Notes: a model not told the origin generated them from the sequence alone. DNA of 64,000 nucleotides from Paenibacillus sp. MAEPY2 (GCF_000499205.1 NZ_AWUK01000007.1:186001-250000), one strand, 5' to 3'. Positions 24,815 to 34,819 are shown, counted from the first letter of the stretch. Program-made: numbers and translations.

Positions 24815-25549
24815 TTATTTGGATTGATCCGGTTGCGGAACCTCGCAGCCGTCTTCCGTGCATACTCCGCTGCCATCTGCGTCAGTGGTGCTGGACTCCA
24901 CCATGGTGAAAGGGGAGCGTTCGTCCCATGCTTTCTGGATAGCGTCAAGGAACACCTCATCCGGTTGAGCGCCAGATACAGCGAACTTACGGTCAAATAC
25001 GAAGAAAGGTACACCCCGAATGCCCAACTGCTCACCTTCGGCCTGGTCGGCACGAACCTGTTCTGCGAATTGATTGCTCGACAATACTTCTGCTGCTGCA
25101 TTGCGATCCAGACCCACTTCTTCAGCCAACTCGATCAGGACATCGGTATTGCCGACATGTTTACCTTCGATGAATATTGCTTGAAACAGTCGTTCGCTCA
25201 GCTCAAGCATTTTCCCTTGGGTTTCTGCCCAATGGGTCAGGCGGTGAGCAGAGAAGGAGTTGGTAGGGATCATCTCATCAATGTTGTATTCCAGTCCAGC
25301 CGTGCGAGCATTGGCATTCATCTGGGCATTCATGCCACGTGCTTGCTCCACACTCATATTGTATTTGGTAGCCAGATATTCTGCGTTGGTTTTGCCGCTG
25401 TTCAATTCAGCATTTGGATCGAGTTCAAAACTTTTGAACTGTAATTTCACTTCATCACGGTGTGGGAATTGTGCCAGTACATTCTCCAGACGACGTTTGC
25501 CAATATAACAGAAAGGACACATAAAGTCGGACCATATTTCAATATTCAT
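24815..25549 (-). CDS. FrnE-like DsbA family oxidoreductase
   Basis: A 244-residue cytoplasmic thioredoxin-fold protein. The active site CPFCY is at 11-15, the helical insertion runs from about 45 to 160, and the cis-proline GVPFFVF follows. A second cysteine pair (CTEDGC) lies in the acidic C-terminal tail, as in FrnE proteins with an extra redox centre. Family members act in disulfide exchange under oxidative stress. A GGGGG stretch precedes the ATG. Single gene ending in a shared terminator. Confidence 0.92.
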   Translation of the reverse strand: MNIEIWSDFMCPFCYIGKRRLENVLAQFPHRDEVKLQFKSFELDPNAELNSGKTNAEYLATKYNMSVEQARGMNAQMNANARTAGLEYNIDEMIPTNSFSAHRLTHWAETQGKMLELSERLFQAIFIEGKHVGNTDVLIELAEEVGLDRNAAAEVLSSNQFAEQVRADQAEGEQLGIRGVPFFVFDRKFAVSGAQPDEVFLDAIQKAWDERSPFTMVESSTTDADGSGVCTEDGCEVPQPDQSK

Positions 25550-25646
25550 TCATTAAAACCCCCATCATTTATAAATGAAACCAATACAGTTACAATTATA
25601 TAGCGACTTTCTAACATTCGCAAGGTCGTGGTTATAGCCAGCCACC

Positions 25647-25694
25647 CAAAAAAGAAAGTGCTGAAGCGTGCAACGGATTGCAGCCTCAACACTT
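25647..25694 (-). terminator. Terminator after the deaminase gene
   Basis: Stem AAGTGTTGAGGCTGCAA/TTGCACGCTTCAGCACTT on the minus strand with a few mismatches, then a T-rich tract. Confidence 0.8.
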
Positions 25695-25707
25695 ATCGTT
25701 TAACTTC

Positions 25708-26139
25708 CTACTTATCCCGGTATGCCTTGGTCCAATGATAAGGCTGGATTTCGTCCAATCTCTTGTATATTATAGCTCCATCCGGATCGTACACGGCAGC
25801 CTTTACATCTTCTCCCCAGAAAAACAATCGTTCCTGGCACACACCGCAAGGGGTGAGAACCTTGAATTCCGAGTGCTCATCGTCGCGTGCCACACAGATT
25901 GAGTGGGTGACCCGCTCGTTTAATTTGTGGGCTTCCAGATAGGCTCCAGTTTCCATACACAGGTGCGTGGCGTCATTAATTACTTCTGGAGCTACGCTAA
26001 TTAAGAGAGAACCTGCTTCGGTATATACAGCAGCAGCGCCGCCCCACCCTTGGGGGTAGCGATGTTTGACAAAGTTTGCAGCTTCTTCAAATAGCCTTTG
26101 TTCAATATTGAATGGGATTGGTTGTGCTGTCATGGTCAT
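25708..26139 (-). CDS. Cytidine deaminase family protein (blasticidin-S deaminase-like)
   Basis: A 143-residue zinc-dependent deaminase. Ligands and catalytic residues are visible as CMETGAY (Cys and the proton-shuttling Glu) and PCGVCQERL (two Cys). The first ligand motif is C-M-E rather than C-A-E, which with the length recalls the blasticidin-S deaminase/YfhJ-type subgroup more than housekeeping Cdd. It may deaminate a modified nucleoside. GGAGCTA precedes the ATG. Single gene. Confidence 0.85.
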   Translation of the reverse strand: MTMTAQPIPFNIEQRLFEEAANFVKHRYPQGWGGAAAVYTEAGSLLISVAPEVINDATHLCMETGAYLEAHKLNERVTHSICVARDDEHSEFKVLTPCGVCQERLFFWGEDVKAAVYDPDGAIIYKRLDEIQPYHWTKAYRDK

Positions 26140-26221
26140 GCATTAGCTCCATTTCATTGTAGTGTCGGGTTAAATTCTAATATGAAGTATACAGTTACGT
26201 CAGCGTGCCTTTCCGTATCTG

Positions 26222-28222
26222 TTAGGATGCGGATTTAGACGTTTGCTCCTTGCGAAAACGTGAGATCAGGTCAAACGTGTTGACTGTATCTGACACATGC
26301 AGTCGCATTGTCGCTTCATCGTAACCAGATCGACAAGCATTAATATCTGTTTTGGCGCCCGTAGACAGATCGTAACAGGAGCCACTGTCATACAGGTAAT
26401 CATCTGAAGGGATATAGAAGAAGGAGCTATCAGTGAACGCACCACTGCGCAATACCACCATGCGGGAGGAACCGTCGTACACATCGTTGCCCATATGGTA
26501 GTAGGATTGATCTGATATACCGAGCAGATGTAGAACGGAAGGTGTAATATCCAGCTGTCCTGCTGGCTCGTCAATCGTTCCGGCTTCGGCTCCGTCGGGA
26601 AGATGCACCAGCAAAGGCACTTCGTTCATAATTTGCTCCATATCCAGATCGTTCAGCGAGCGTCCGAGAAATTTCTCATATTGTGGTTGTTCCTTAATGG
26701 AATTATCGTGATCCCCATAGAACATGAAGATCGTTTTGTCCCACAACCCCCGATTTTTCAGGTCTTCCACCATGCTGCCGAGCGCGGAATCCACGTAATG
26801 TACGGATTGCAGATAGTTTCCAAACATCGTTCCTTGGAATTCCCCGACATCCAGCTGTTGTTTATCTTGGGGTAACGCGTATGGATGATGACTGGTCAGT
26901 GTAATCAGGAATGAATAGAACGGCTCAGTAACCTCATTGCTCATTTTCTCAACCGATTGGCGGAAAAAGGACTCATCCGACAGGGACCAGCCAAGCGGGT
27001 CATCCTGTTCATAATCATTTTTACTGTAAAACTTGTCATACTTCATATTCTGATACATCGTATAGCGATTCCAAAATCCGCTCTCATAGGCATGAAATAC
27101 ATTGGTACTGTAACCGTGATCCTTCAATATAGAAGGCAGAGAATCATAGCTGTGGTCTGCGTAACGGACAAAAGCGGACCCGACCGACAGTGGATGCATC
27201 GAAATATTCGCCCCAAAGTCAGCATCTGATGTACGGCCCTGACCTGTCTGGTGATAAAAATGACTGTAGTACTGGCTTTCCTTCATCAGCTCGTTAAAAT
27301 GAGGCGTGATTTCCTGACCGCCAATGCTCTGACCAATCATGAAATTCATGAAAGCTTCGCCTTGAACAATGATGACATTGCTGTCTTTGTACTTGCCGAA
27401 CATCGCATCCTTCAGAGGCTCAGCCTGTTGTCTGTTGGCAAAAAAAGCTTTCGCCTGCTCCAGATCTGTAGGATCGACCTTTGGACCAGAGCCCAGATGG
27501 TCTTTGGCGTAGTTATATAGATCATAGCCATGAAAAGCAAGAAGTCCAGTAACGTTATACATGGACACGTTCCACCAGTTGTTATCAAACAAGCCTTTCG
27601 CCCAAGTTTTACTATAATAATAAATCGGACCTACCGCGAGCCCAAGACCCAATATTAGAGCAATGCTGCCCGCAGTGAGTCGACGACGTAAGCTTGGTTT
27701 GCCAGAGCTTGACGAGTAAGAGTTCAATCCACTCGTATATGCGCTGGGGCGTCCACCACGGCGGTGATGTTTACTGAATAGCAGGATCGCTGCGTATGGG
27801 ATGATCACAAGCCAATCAACAAAGAACCACAGATCACTGGCGTGGATGAGCGTGGCAATACTATCACCCAGAGCATCGACCTGTCTGGCTTGCATCAACA
27901 CAGGAATCGTCAGAAAATCCTGAAAGTAGCGATAATAAACCATATCGGCATAGATCAGTGCAGTAAGCAGCAGATGGATTACAACGAGCGATAGGATCAT
28001 GCCCCGGCGAGGCAGCCACCAGGTCCAGAAGGACAGAAGCAGCAGCGAACCGATGGCAATTACTTTGTCCAGAAGCCCCATCGTGATGTTGTAGGCATGC
28101 AGATTGTGATGGAGCCACATTAATTTGAGTAGCATGAGTACAAGAAAAATAAGATATAACGTAAGTGGATGATTCAGAAGCCCGCGCGGCGTAAGGCTGC
28201 GTGTTGGCTTAGTGACAAACAT
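26222..28222 (-). CDS. LTA synthase family protein
   Basis: A 666-residue polytopic enzyme: five membrane helices in the first 220 residues, then an extracellular sulfatase-fold domain. It polymerises glycerol phosphate from phosphatidylglycerol onto the glycolipid anchor of lipoteichoic acid. Glu289 (QGEAF) and the catalytic Thr331 (GQGRTSDADF) are in place, as is the metal-binding YGDHDNS. The ATG at 28222 follows GGGAGGAG; the frame to 28288 has no site. A single-gene unit. Paralogues that act as primases or stress forms look alike, so the exact role is open. Confidence 0.92.
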   Translation of the reverse strand: MFVTKPTRSLTPRGLLNHPLTLYLIFLVLMLLKLMWLHHNLHAYNITMGLLDKVIAIGSLLLLSFWTWWLPRRGMILSLVVIHLLLTALIYADMVYYRYFQDFLTIPVLMQARQVDALGDSIATLIHASDLWFFVDWLVIIPYAAILLFSKHHRRGGRPSAYTSGLNSYSSSSGKPSLRRRLTAGSIALILGLGLAVGPIYYYSKTWAKGLFDNNWWNVSMYNVTGLLAFHGYDLYNYAKDHLGSGPKVDPTDLEQAKAFFANRQQAEPLKDAMFGKYKDSNVIIVQGEAFMNFMIGQSIGGQEITPHFNELMKESQYYSHFYHQTGQGRTSDADFGANISMHPLSVGSAFVRYADHSYDSLPSILKDHGYSTNVFHAYESGFWNRYTMYQNMKYDKFYSKNDYEQDDPLGWSLSDESFFRQSVEKMSNEVTEPFYSFLITLTSHHPYALPQDKQQLDVGEFQGTMFGNYLQSVHYVDSALGSMVEDLKNRGLWDKTIFMFYGDHDNSIKEQPQYEKFLGRSLNDLDMEQIMNEVPLLVHLPDGAEAGTIDEPAGQLDITPSVLHLLGISDQSYYHMGNDVYDGSSRMVVLRSGAFTDSSFFYIPSDDYLYDSGSCYDLSTGAKTDINACRSGYDEATMRLHVSDTVNTFDLISRFRKEQTSKSAS

Positions 28223-28388
28223 ATATGTCTCCTCCCAGATGAATGGTTTTGTTTTGTTAACGGAATGTAAAAATAGGGCTCCATCCATTATAGCGTGGTG
28301 TCATGGCTTTTCAACTATGCCCAGGGGAGAAATGCTTCATACGGAAGCAGCATCACCAAGATCAATTCTATGTCTCCTGGAATACATA

Positions 28389-28426
28389 CAAAAAAAGCGC
28401 CCCTGCCGTGGAAGGCAAGAGCACTC
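28389..28426 (-). terminator. Terminator after the rRNA methyltransferase gene
   Basis: Minus-strand stem GTGCTCTTGCC/GGCAGGGGCGC, complete if G-U pairs are counted, followed by a T-run of seven. Confidence 0.85.
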
Positions 28427-28442
28427 TATCATGACAATGGTA

Positions 28443-29603
28443 TTATTGTTGTGGTGTTTTATTTCGTGGCGGCAGTGGGCCCAAATACTGATAATATTGG
28501 GTTTCAATACGTCCATTGAACAACTTACGACGTTTGTCTGCCTTGTGGCCGAAGTCATCCTCGAACGATTTGGTCGACGTGATGGCAAAAAAGGACCATG
28601 TCGGCATTTCGAGGTAACTGCGCCCTAAAGAACGAAGCAGCTTCTGCACTTCTTTCTCTTCACTCAAACGTTCACCATATGGAGGGTTGGTAATAATGAC
28701 ACCATATTCACCCTGTGGTCTTGCACGATGAGCGGGCAGGACGCTGACTTCAATATCTTTGGCGAAGCCGGCACTCTTGATTGCTGCCTGTGCAATTTCA
28801 ATGGCTTCTGGATCGATGTCGCTGCCCGAGATTTGCAATGGAATATCGTCGCGAACCGCGTCAAATGCTTCTTCGCGCGCTTTCTCCCAAAGCTCTTCAG
28901 GAATGACAGCCCAGTTCTCGGAGTTAAAGGTGCGACGCAGTCCTGGTGCAATGTTCCAGCCAATCATGGCGGCTTCAATCAGCATGGTACCTGATCCGCA
29001 GCATGGATCATAGAAGGGGCGGGATACATTCCAGCGACTGAGCTGAATAAGCGCCGCAGCAAGTGTTTCTTTAAGCGGAGCTTCGGTTACCAGTTTACGA
29101 TAACCCCGTTTGTGCAGCCCGGGTCCGGTTGTATCTAAAGTAAGCAGGGCGCGATCGTTCAACAGAATGACCTCAATCACATAACGAGATCCATCCTCTG
29201 GGAACCACTCCGTGTCATAAGTCAGCTTCAGTTTCTCTACAATTGCTTTCTTCACGATCCCTTGTGAAGCCGGCACGCTGCTTAGCTGAGATTTGTGGGA
29301 GCGACCTTCAACCGGAAATTCGCCATCGGCTGGAATCCAATCCTCCCAAGGTAATGCTTTGGTACCTTCAAACAATTCATCGAATGTTGTAGCAGGGAAT
29401 TCACCCATTTTGACCAAAACGCGATCCGAACTTCTTAGCCACAGATTACACCGGCAAATATCAATATAATCTCCAGTGAAGTAAACCCGTCCATTGTCGA
29501 TCGTAGCATCCTCATACCCCAGTTGTTTCAGTTCCCGGGCGACAACAGCCTCGAGTCCCATCGCCGAGGTCGCGATCAATTGCAATTGAGCCATGTGATT
29601 CAT
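28443..29603 (-). CDS. THUMP-domain class I rRNA methyltransferase (RlmL/YpsC type)
   Basis: A 386-residue methyltransferase. The THUMP RNA-binding domain (about 45-155) is followed by a Rossmann methylase with PCCGSGTMLIEAAMIG and the N-methylase motif NPPYGERL. This matches Bacillus YpsC and the N-terminal half of E. coli RlmL, which makes m2G2445 in 23S rRNA. The ATG at 29603 precedes an ATG three codons later; no strong site distinguishes them. Single gene. Confidence 0.93.
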   Translation of the reverse strand: MNHMAQLQLIATSAMGLEAVVARELKQLGYEDATIDNGRVYFTGDYIDICRCNLWLRSSDRVLVKMGEFPATTFDELFEGTKALPWEDWIPADGEFPVEGRSHKSQLSSVPASQGIVKKAIVEKLKLTYDTEWFPEDGSRYVIEVILLNDRALLTLDTTGPGLHKRGYRKLVTEAPLKETLAAALIQLSRWNVSRPFYDPCCGSGTMLIEAAMIGWNIAPGLRRTFNSENWAVIPEELWEKAREEAFDAVRDDIPLQISGSDIDPEAIEIAQAAIKSAGFAKDIEVSVLPAHRARPQGEYGVIITNPPYGERLSEEKEVQKLLRSLGRSYLEMPTWSFFAITSTKSFEDDFGHKADKRRKLFNGRIETQYYQYLGPLPPRNKTPQQ

Positions 29604-29835
29604 TTCAACTCCATTTCAAGCCGGAGAAGGGAACTCCTTCTCTCCGCTGTATAGTAACGGTGCGGCCTTGCCGCTTTCCGTGAAAAAACTTACAATGAGA
29701 AATGCGGTGAGCTTATGCATTCATCTCTTAGAGGTGATGCGGCAGTCAACCGCCTGTGTTTGACAACAAACATTTATTATAGAACATTGGCATCCATATG
29801 GAAAGCAGACCAAGTGTCCAAGGAGGATTTTAGCG

Positions 29836-30468
29836 GTGAATCTGACCCCTGACGAATATGTAAATCAATTATTTCAAGAGGATGATCTCTTGTTAAAGGT
29901 AAAAGAAGCCATCCGATCGAACGGCATGCCGGAAGTTTCGGTGGCAGCGGCCTACGGGCGTTTACTCACTTTTCTCGCGAAAACTTCGAAAGCGGAAGCC
30001 GTACTCGAAATCGGTGTGCTGGGCGGATACAGCGGTATCTGTCTTGCTCGCGGTTTAAGTGATGGAGGAACCCTGACTTCGCTGGAACTGAAAGAGGAAT
30101 ACGCAGCGATGGCTCGGGGCCATCTGGAGGAAGGTGGCTTTGGTGATAAGGTCGAATATCGAATTGGACCCGCAGCCGACAGTCTGGAGCAACTGGCGCA
30201 CGAAGGACGTACCTTCGATTTCTTCTTCATTGATGCGGACAAGGAGAATTATCCCGTTTATCTGGATTATGCCATTAAGCTCGCGCGGCCAGGGGCGGTC
30301 ATTGTGGGAGATAACTGTTTCCTGCGCGGTCGTACGCTGAATCCGGATAAGCAAGGCCCGGCTGTGCTTGCTGTTCGTCGCTTCAATGAGCAGATGGCAA
30401 GTGATCCGCGCCTTGTAACGACCATGCTGCCGGATTATGATGGTCTGGCTCTGGCCTGGGTGAAGTAA
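29836..30468 (+). CDS. O-methyltransferase (class I, COMT-like)
   Basis: A 210-residue SAM-dependent methyltransferase of the caffeoyl-CoA/catechol O-methyltransferase family. SAM motif I is VLEIGVLGGYSGICLA; the metal-binding residues appear in FIDADKENYPVY and VGDNCFLRG. Bacillus YrrM is a relative. It starts with GTG after AAGGAGG. Substrate unknown. Single gene with a terminator. Confidence 0.92.
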   Translation: MNLTPDEYVNQLFQEDDLLLKVKEAIRSNGMPEVSVAAAYGRLLTFLAKTSKAEAVLEIGVLGGYSGICLARGLSDGGTLTSLELKEEYAAMARGHLEEGGFGDKVEYRIGPAADSLEQLAHEGRTFDFFFIDADKENYPVYLDYAIKLARPGAVIVGDNCFLRGRTLNPDKQGPAVLAVRRFNEQMASDPRLVTTMLPDYDGLALAWVK

Positions 30469-30481
30469 ACAAGTTCGGATT

Positions 30482-30545
30482 AAAAAAACAAGAGACGATC
30501 ATCCCTTGATTAACAGGGAATGTGTCGTCTCTTGTATTATTTTTC
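30482..30545. terminator. Bidirectional terminator between the O-methyltransferase and asparaginase genes
   Basis: 11-bp stem ACAAGAGACGA/TCGTCTCTTGT enclosing a second short stem, with A-run and T-run flanks. Confidence 0.85.
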
Positions 30546-30568
30546 AGAATATAAAGGATGAGATCTTC

Positions 30569-31780
30569 TTAAACTTCCGGCGTACCGTAAGTCTCGAACC
30601 ATTTTTTGATTGTATCGAAATCATCGCTGAAGGATAACCCGAGCATGAGCAAAATGCGTGCTTGTTGAGGACTGAGGTTGTCACCAGCGATAACGCCTTT
30701 ACCTCCGCCATATACACTGCCTGAACCTGTCCGCGTGGTCGTTACGAAGATTACGCCATCCTCCACTGCTTTAGTACGTGCTTGGCCCATGGCTTTCGAA
30801 ATCCCGCCTGCTCCAGTACCGGACGTTACGATTCCTTTGGCTCCACCACGAACAAATCCTTCAATGGCTTCTCCACCAGCTTCCTGATAGGAAACCGCAA
30901 TTTCCACTTTGGCGAGATCTGCCTTCGTGATTTTGCTCAGATCAAATGCCGGCTTCAATGTACCTTCAGGCTTCAAGGCGCGTGCAGGAGCACGGTAAAT
31001 TCGAATATTTTCTTCATCAATATAACCTACTGCACCAAGCATCGGAGTTTCGAACGTATCTGTTCGATAATCATTCGTTTTGGTCACTCCGCGTGCCAGT
31101 TGAATGGTATCGTTCAACATCAGCACGGTCCCAAATGAAGTGGTGCGTCCGCTGCCTGCGAGCTTGATGGCGTTGTACAGATTGGCTTGTGCATCCGAGC
31201 CGATAACCGTCCAAGGGCGCATGGACCCTGTAATGACGACAGGTTTATCACTTTGTACAGTCATGTCAAGGAAGTAGGCGATCTCCTCCATGGTATCTGT
31301 ACCGGTGGTAACTACAACGCTGTCATATTGAGCTAGAGCCTTGTCTACTGTCTGTGACAGGTCATAGAGATCAGCCATAGTATAAGATCCTGAACCTGAA
31401 TTTCCGAATTGGAGTGTGCTAACATCTGCAATCTTCTGTTTGTCCGGTAAGGCGTCGACCATTTCCCCGATCGGGAGTGTACCCGCCTTATAGTTCTGGA
31501 AGCTGGTCGCATCCTCGGATTGACCTGCGATCGTACCACCCGTTCCAATGACCAGAACATTAGGCAGAGCGGATTGTTTGAACGAATCCGATAGAGCAGG
31601 GATGGTCGTATTGCGAGCCGGAGTGGATGATGTGGTCTGAACTGCACTGGTTGTACCGCTCACTTCTACCGTAGCTGCCTGAGCAGCATAGGTTCCGATT
31701 GGGGACAGGGAGATGGTTAGAGCTGTCAAAGCAGCTGTGCTCCATACAGCCCAAGGACGAAGATTTGAAGTTTTTTTCAT
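30569..31780 (-). CDS. ansB: Secreted type II L-asparaginase
   Basis: A 403-residue enzyme that hydrolyses asparagine to aspartate and ammonia. An N-terminal signal peptide ends near AAQAA (about residue 36), followed by a Thr/Ser-rich spacer. Catalytic Thr83 lies in GTGGTIAG and the second triad part is TDT at 161-163. SMRPWTVIGSDAQANLYNAI carries the conserved Asp. Length with the spacer exceeds the E. coli periplasmic enzyme (348). AAGGAGAG precedes the ATG at 31780. Own promoter upstream. Probably scavenges nitrogen outside the cell. Confidence 0.93.
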   Translation of the reverse strand: MKKTSNLRPWAVWSTAALTALTISLSPIGTYAAQAATVEVSGTTSAVQTTSSTPARNTTIPALSDSFKQSALPNVLVIGTGGTIAGQSEDATSFQNYKAGTLPIGEMVDALPDKQKIADVSTLQFGNSGSGSYTMADLYDLSQTVDKALAQYDSVVVTTGTDTMEEIAYFLDMTVQSDKPVVITGSMRPWTVIGSDAQANLYNAIKLAGSGRTTSFGTVLMLNDTIQLARGVTKTNDYRTDTFETPMLGAVGYIDEENIRIYRAPARALKPEGTLKPAFDLSKITKADLAKVEIAVSYQEAGGEAIEGFVRGGAKGIVTSGTGAGGISKAMGQARTKAVEDGVIFVTTTRTGSGSVYGGGKGVIAGDNLSPQQARILLMLGLSFSDDFDTIKKWFETYGTPEV

Positions 31781-31850
31781 GAATAGCACTCTCCTTCAGG
31801 TTAGTTTCGTGTGATGTTTGATGAGGGTAATATGTATATGAATTAAAACA

Positions 31851-31879
31851 ATTGTATTTCATGTTAAATAATATGACAA
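31851..31879 (-). promoter_or_regulatory. Promoter of the asparaginase gene
   Basis: On the minus strand TTGTCA and TACAAT are 17 bases apart, about 70 bases before the asparaginase start. A near-palindrome GTAATCGGTTAC lies 20 bases further upstream at 31899-31910. Confidence 0.65.
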
Positions 31880-32205
31880 TAATAGATATAGATAGAGTAA
31901 TCGGTTACATTGATAGATATGTAGAGTATATAGCTTGTTTATAAGGCTTTATGGATAAATATAAGAAGGGGTATAAAGAGAAATAGCTATATAAAATCAT
32001 ATTTAAAATAGTTTTGTGTCATATTTCATTACATATGAGTCTTTTGTCCTGATAGAATTTAGACAGGTTTTTGGGGAAAGTGTTGCAGGGGCGTGCATAG
32101 CAGAAGTGATCTTATACAAAACGGATATCGGACCGAATAAGTTAGCAAAACTTGGCGATTTTTGTAATGCGTTCTAGGAAAAGAGGCTCAATTATTGCCA
32201 AATAT
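31880..32205. other. AT-rich divergent intergenic region
   Basis: About 330 bases between the asparaginase and P450 promoters. It has GATAGA-like short repeats around 31885-31925 and no frame with a ribosome site. I see no riboswitch or other structured element. Confidence 0.5.
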
Positions 32206-32234
32206 TTGTATGGACTTAGCGTTGAGTCTATAAT
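32206..32234 (+). promoter_or_regulatory. Promoter of the cytochrome P450 gene
   Basis: TTGTAT and a perfect TATAAT separated by 17 bases, about 57 bases before the ATG. Confidence 0.8.
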
Positions 32235-32290
32235 ATATGGTGATTTCAATATGTAAATAAATATATATATTAATGATTGGAGGAGAAACG

Positions 32291-33496
32291 ATGAACCGAG
32301 CACCGAGAAAGTATGCCAATTACATTCCGATCCGGGAACTGGAAGGGGTGGAACAACAATTATCTCCCTTCCAGGTGTACGCTGAGCTTCGTGACAACAC
32401 TCCAGTCCGCTATGACAACCATCGAGAATGCTGGGATGTTTTCGGCTATGATGATGTGCAATATGTGTTGAAAAACCCCAAACTGTTTTCTTCTGAACGT
32501 GATCGTGCTAACGCCAGTATGCTCACTACCGATCCGCCGAAGCACAAGCAACTGCGGGATCTGGTTAATCAGGCTTTTACACCAAAAGCAATCGAAGCAT
32601 TGGCTCCGCGTATTCAGGAAATTGCGGATGAGTTACTGACTCCACATTTTTCAGGAGGTCGTATGCGGCTTATCGACGATCTTGCCACTCCGCTTCCGGT
32701 CATTGTGATCGCTGAATTGATTGGAGTCCCTACCGCAGATCGCCAGAAGTTCAAAGACTGGTCTGATGCACTGGTGAAGGGTGCGCGGGATGATAGTGAT
32801 GAAGCTTTCCAGGAGTTGATGGAAGAAAAGAGACGGAATCAACAGGAACTGGCGAGCTACTTCACGGCCATCATGGAAGAAAGACGTCAGCAACCAAAGG
32901 ATGATCTGATCTCTTTGCTGCTGGCTGCGGAGATTGAAGGGGAGAAGCTAACCGCAGAGGAAGTGGTCGGGTTTTGCATATTATTACTTGCTGCTGGCAA
33001 TGAAACGACGACCAATCTGATTACCAATGCCGTACGTATTCTGTCAGAAAAGCCTGAGCTTCAGCAGCAGCTGCGAGAGCACCCTGAACTTATTCCCTCT
33101 GCGGTAGAGGAAACATTACGCTATTATCCGCCGATTGTGGCTATTGGGCGTATTGCCAAAGAAAACGTAGAATTGAACGGACAACCAATCCAGGCAGGGG
33201 AACAGGTGATATCCTGGGTGGGATCGGCCAACCGGGACAGCGCTAAATTTGAACAGGCAGAGGAGTTTGTGCCTGACCGCAAGCCGAACAGACATATGGG
33301 TTTTGGGTTTGGCATTCACTTTTGTCTTGGTGCGCCGCTTGCACGACTTGAAGCTAGGGTTGTTCTTGAGACGATGCTGCGGCAAATGGAAGATATACAG
33401 TTGGAGCCGGGAACCGTTTTGCAGCCGATACAAAGTGCCTTTGTATTTGGTGTGAAAGAATACCCAATTCAATTCGCAAGCCATCAGAGTCAATGA
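32291..33496 (+). CDS. Cytochrome P450
   Basis: A 401-residue soluble class I P450 of the CYP107/CYP109 type found in bacilli. The I-helix oxygen-binding motif AGNETTT is at 235-241, ExxR in ETLRYYPP, and the haem ligand Cys345 in FGFGIHFCLG. No redox partner gene is adjacent, so it uses ferredoxin or flavodoxin encoded elsewhere. GGAGGAG precedes the ATG at 32291. Its own promoter and terminator make it a single unit. Substrate cannot be told; related enzymes hydroxylate fatty acids and terpenoids. Confidence 0.95.
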   Translation: MNRAPRKYANYIPIRELEGVEQQLSPFQVYAELRDNTPVRYDNHRECWDVFGYDDVQYVLKNPKLFSSERDRANASMLTTDPPKHKQLRDLVNQAFTPKAIEALAPRIQEIADELLTPHFSGGRMRLIDDLATPLPVIVIAELIGVPTADRQKFKDWSDALVKGARDDSDEAFQELMEEKRRNQQELASYFTAIMEERRQQPKDDLISLLLAAEIEGEKLTAEEVVGFCILLLAAGNETTTNLITNAVRILSEKPELQQQLREHPELIPSAVEETLRYYPPIVAIGRIAKENVELNGQPIQAGEQVISWVGSANRDSAKFEQAEEFVPDRKPNRHMGFGFGIHFCLGAPLARLEARVVLETMLRQMEDIQLEPGTVLQPIQSAFVFGVKEYPIQFASHQSQ

Positions 33497-33535
33497 ATCA
33501 ACGTTGAGGTTTGGTCCAATTGAACAAAAAATGCC

Positions 33536-33581
33536 AAAAGCCGCTTTCATTGCCCAATGGGCGTTGAAAGCGGCTTTTTAA
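33536..33581. terminator. Bidirectional terminator between P450 and MFS genes
   Basis: 14-bp stem AAAAGCCGCTTTCA/TGAAAGCGGCTTTT with an inner GCCCA/TGGGC. Confidence 0.93.
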
Positions 33582-33607
33582 GAACAAATATCTTTTAGAT
33601 CGAAGCT

Positions 33608-34819
33608 TTAGGATTCTCTGATCAGAGGAGGTTTTTTGTACAGTTTGAGTCTCACCCACACCATGTTGAGCAACAACAGTCCACCGGAAACGATGAACAG
33701 TCCTTCGATGCCAATAAACCCGGCCATAAAACCGCCGATTACAGCTCCAAGCATGTTACCCAGCGCAAGTGTGCTCGTATTAAAGCTGAACGCCCGGCTA
33801 ATCATGCTATCTGGCGTATAGGAGCGAATGAGCGCGTTGACACTTGGAAGCAGTCCACCCATGAACACACCCATCATGAACCGGATGATGATGAGCTGCC
33901 ATACCGTCTGCACGAAAGCTTGAGGTATAAGCATAAGCCCGGTCCCTATAAGAGAGAACGTAAGTATCTTGTGTGAACCTACCCTGTCACTGAGCTTCCC
34001 AAGAATGGGGGACATGGCCATGTTGGAAAGTCCCGTGACTGCGCCGACAACTCCAGCCCAGAAGGCGACGTTCACATCCGAACCGTGTAATTTCTGTACA
34101 TACAGCGGCAAGAGTGACATCGGGCTGATCATGGCAAATTGCAACAGGAACGTTACAGCGAACAACGCAGGTAACTGGGGTGACTTGTTGAGTTCCTTCA
34201 AACCGGACAATACGGATTGTTCCGGCAGTTTGGCCGCTTCCTTGCGGTCAAATTTCTCTCGGACCAGGAACATGGCAAGCATTGAAGCCACGAAGATCAG
34301 TCCGCCTGTAATATAGAAGATAGGGCGGAAGCCCACTGCATCAGCCAGTAAACCACCGATCAGCGGACCCAGAATTGTACCAGCCACCTGACCGGACTGG
34401 CTGATACCCATGGCGAAACCCATTCGATCCTTCGGCGTTGTACCCGAGATTAACGAAACCGCTGCTGGGTTGAAACCAGAGATCGTACCGTTGAGCAGTC
34501 TTAATAAAAGGAGCTGCCATGGGCTCTGTGCAAAACCCATCAGGGCGATAACGATCGCCATCCCGAATCCGGAACGCAGCAGCATAATTTTTCGGCCGTA
34601 TTTGTCAGACAATTTGCCCCACAAGGGCTGGAACAAAAATGAGGTGAGGAAGTTGGCTGCAAATATAAATCCCGCCCATATGCCAATTTCATGCTCACCA
34701 ACCACGCCAAGATCCTTGGCGAGATAAAGGGACAAAAACGGGGTGATCATGGTCATGCCCGAGTTGACCAGAAATTGTCCGAACCAAAGCACAATGAGGT
34801 TTACTTTCCACGTTTTCAA
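33608..34819 (-). CDS. MFS multidrug exporter
   Basis: A 403-residue, 12-helix major facilitator of the DHA1 drug:H+ antiporter type. The loop 2-3 signature GKLSDKYGRKIML and the antiporter helix 5 motif (GQVAGTILGPLIGG) are complete. The start used is TTG at 34819, preceded by AAGGAAGTG, which puts MKTWKVN at the membrane entry; upstream in-frame codons to 34861 lack a site. Single gene, divergent from the haem operon. Substrate unknown. Confidence 0.88.
   Translation of the reverse strand: MKTWKVNLIVLWFGQFLVNSGMTMITPFLSLYLAKDLGVVGEHEIGIWAGFIFAANFLTSFLFQPLWGKLSDKYGRKIMLLRSGFGMAIVIALMGFAQSPWQLLLLRLLNGTISGFNPAAVSLISGTTPKDRMGFAMGISQSGQVAGTILGPLIGGLLADAVGFRPIFYITGGLIFVASMLAMFLVREKFDRKEAAKLPEQSVLSGLKELNKSPQLPALFAVTFLLQFAMISPMSLLPLYVQKLHGSDVNVAFWAGVVGAVTGLSNMAMSPILGKLSDRVGSHKILTFSLIGTGLMLIPQAFVQTVWQLIIIRFMMGVFMGGLLPSVNALIRSYTPDSMISRAFSFNTSTLALGNMLGAVIGGFMAGFIGIEGLFIVSGGLLLLNMVWVRLKLYKKPPLIRES

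Noticed and set aside
24602..25444. 280-codon plus-strand frame
   Set aside because: Antisense shadow of the FrnE-like gene, which has clear motifs, start site and terminator on the minus strand.
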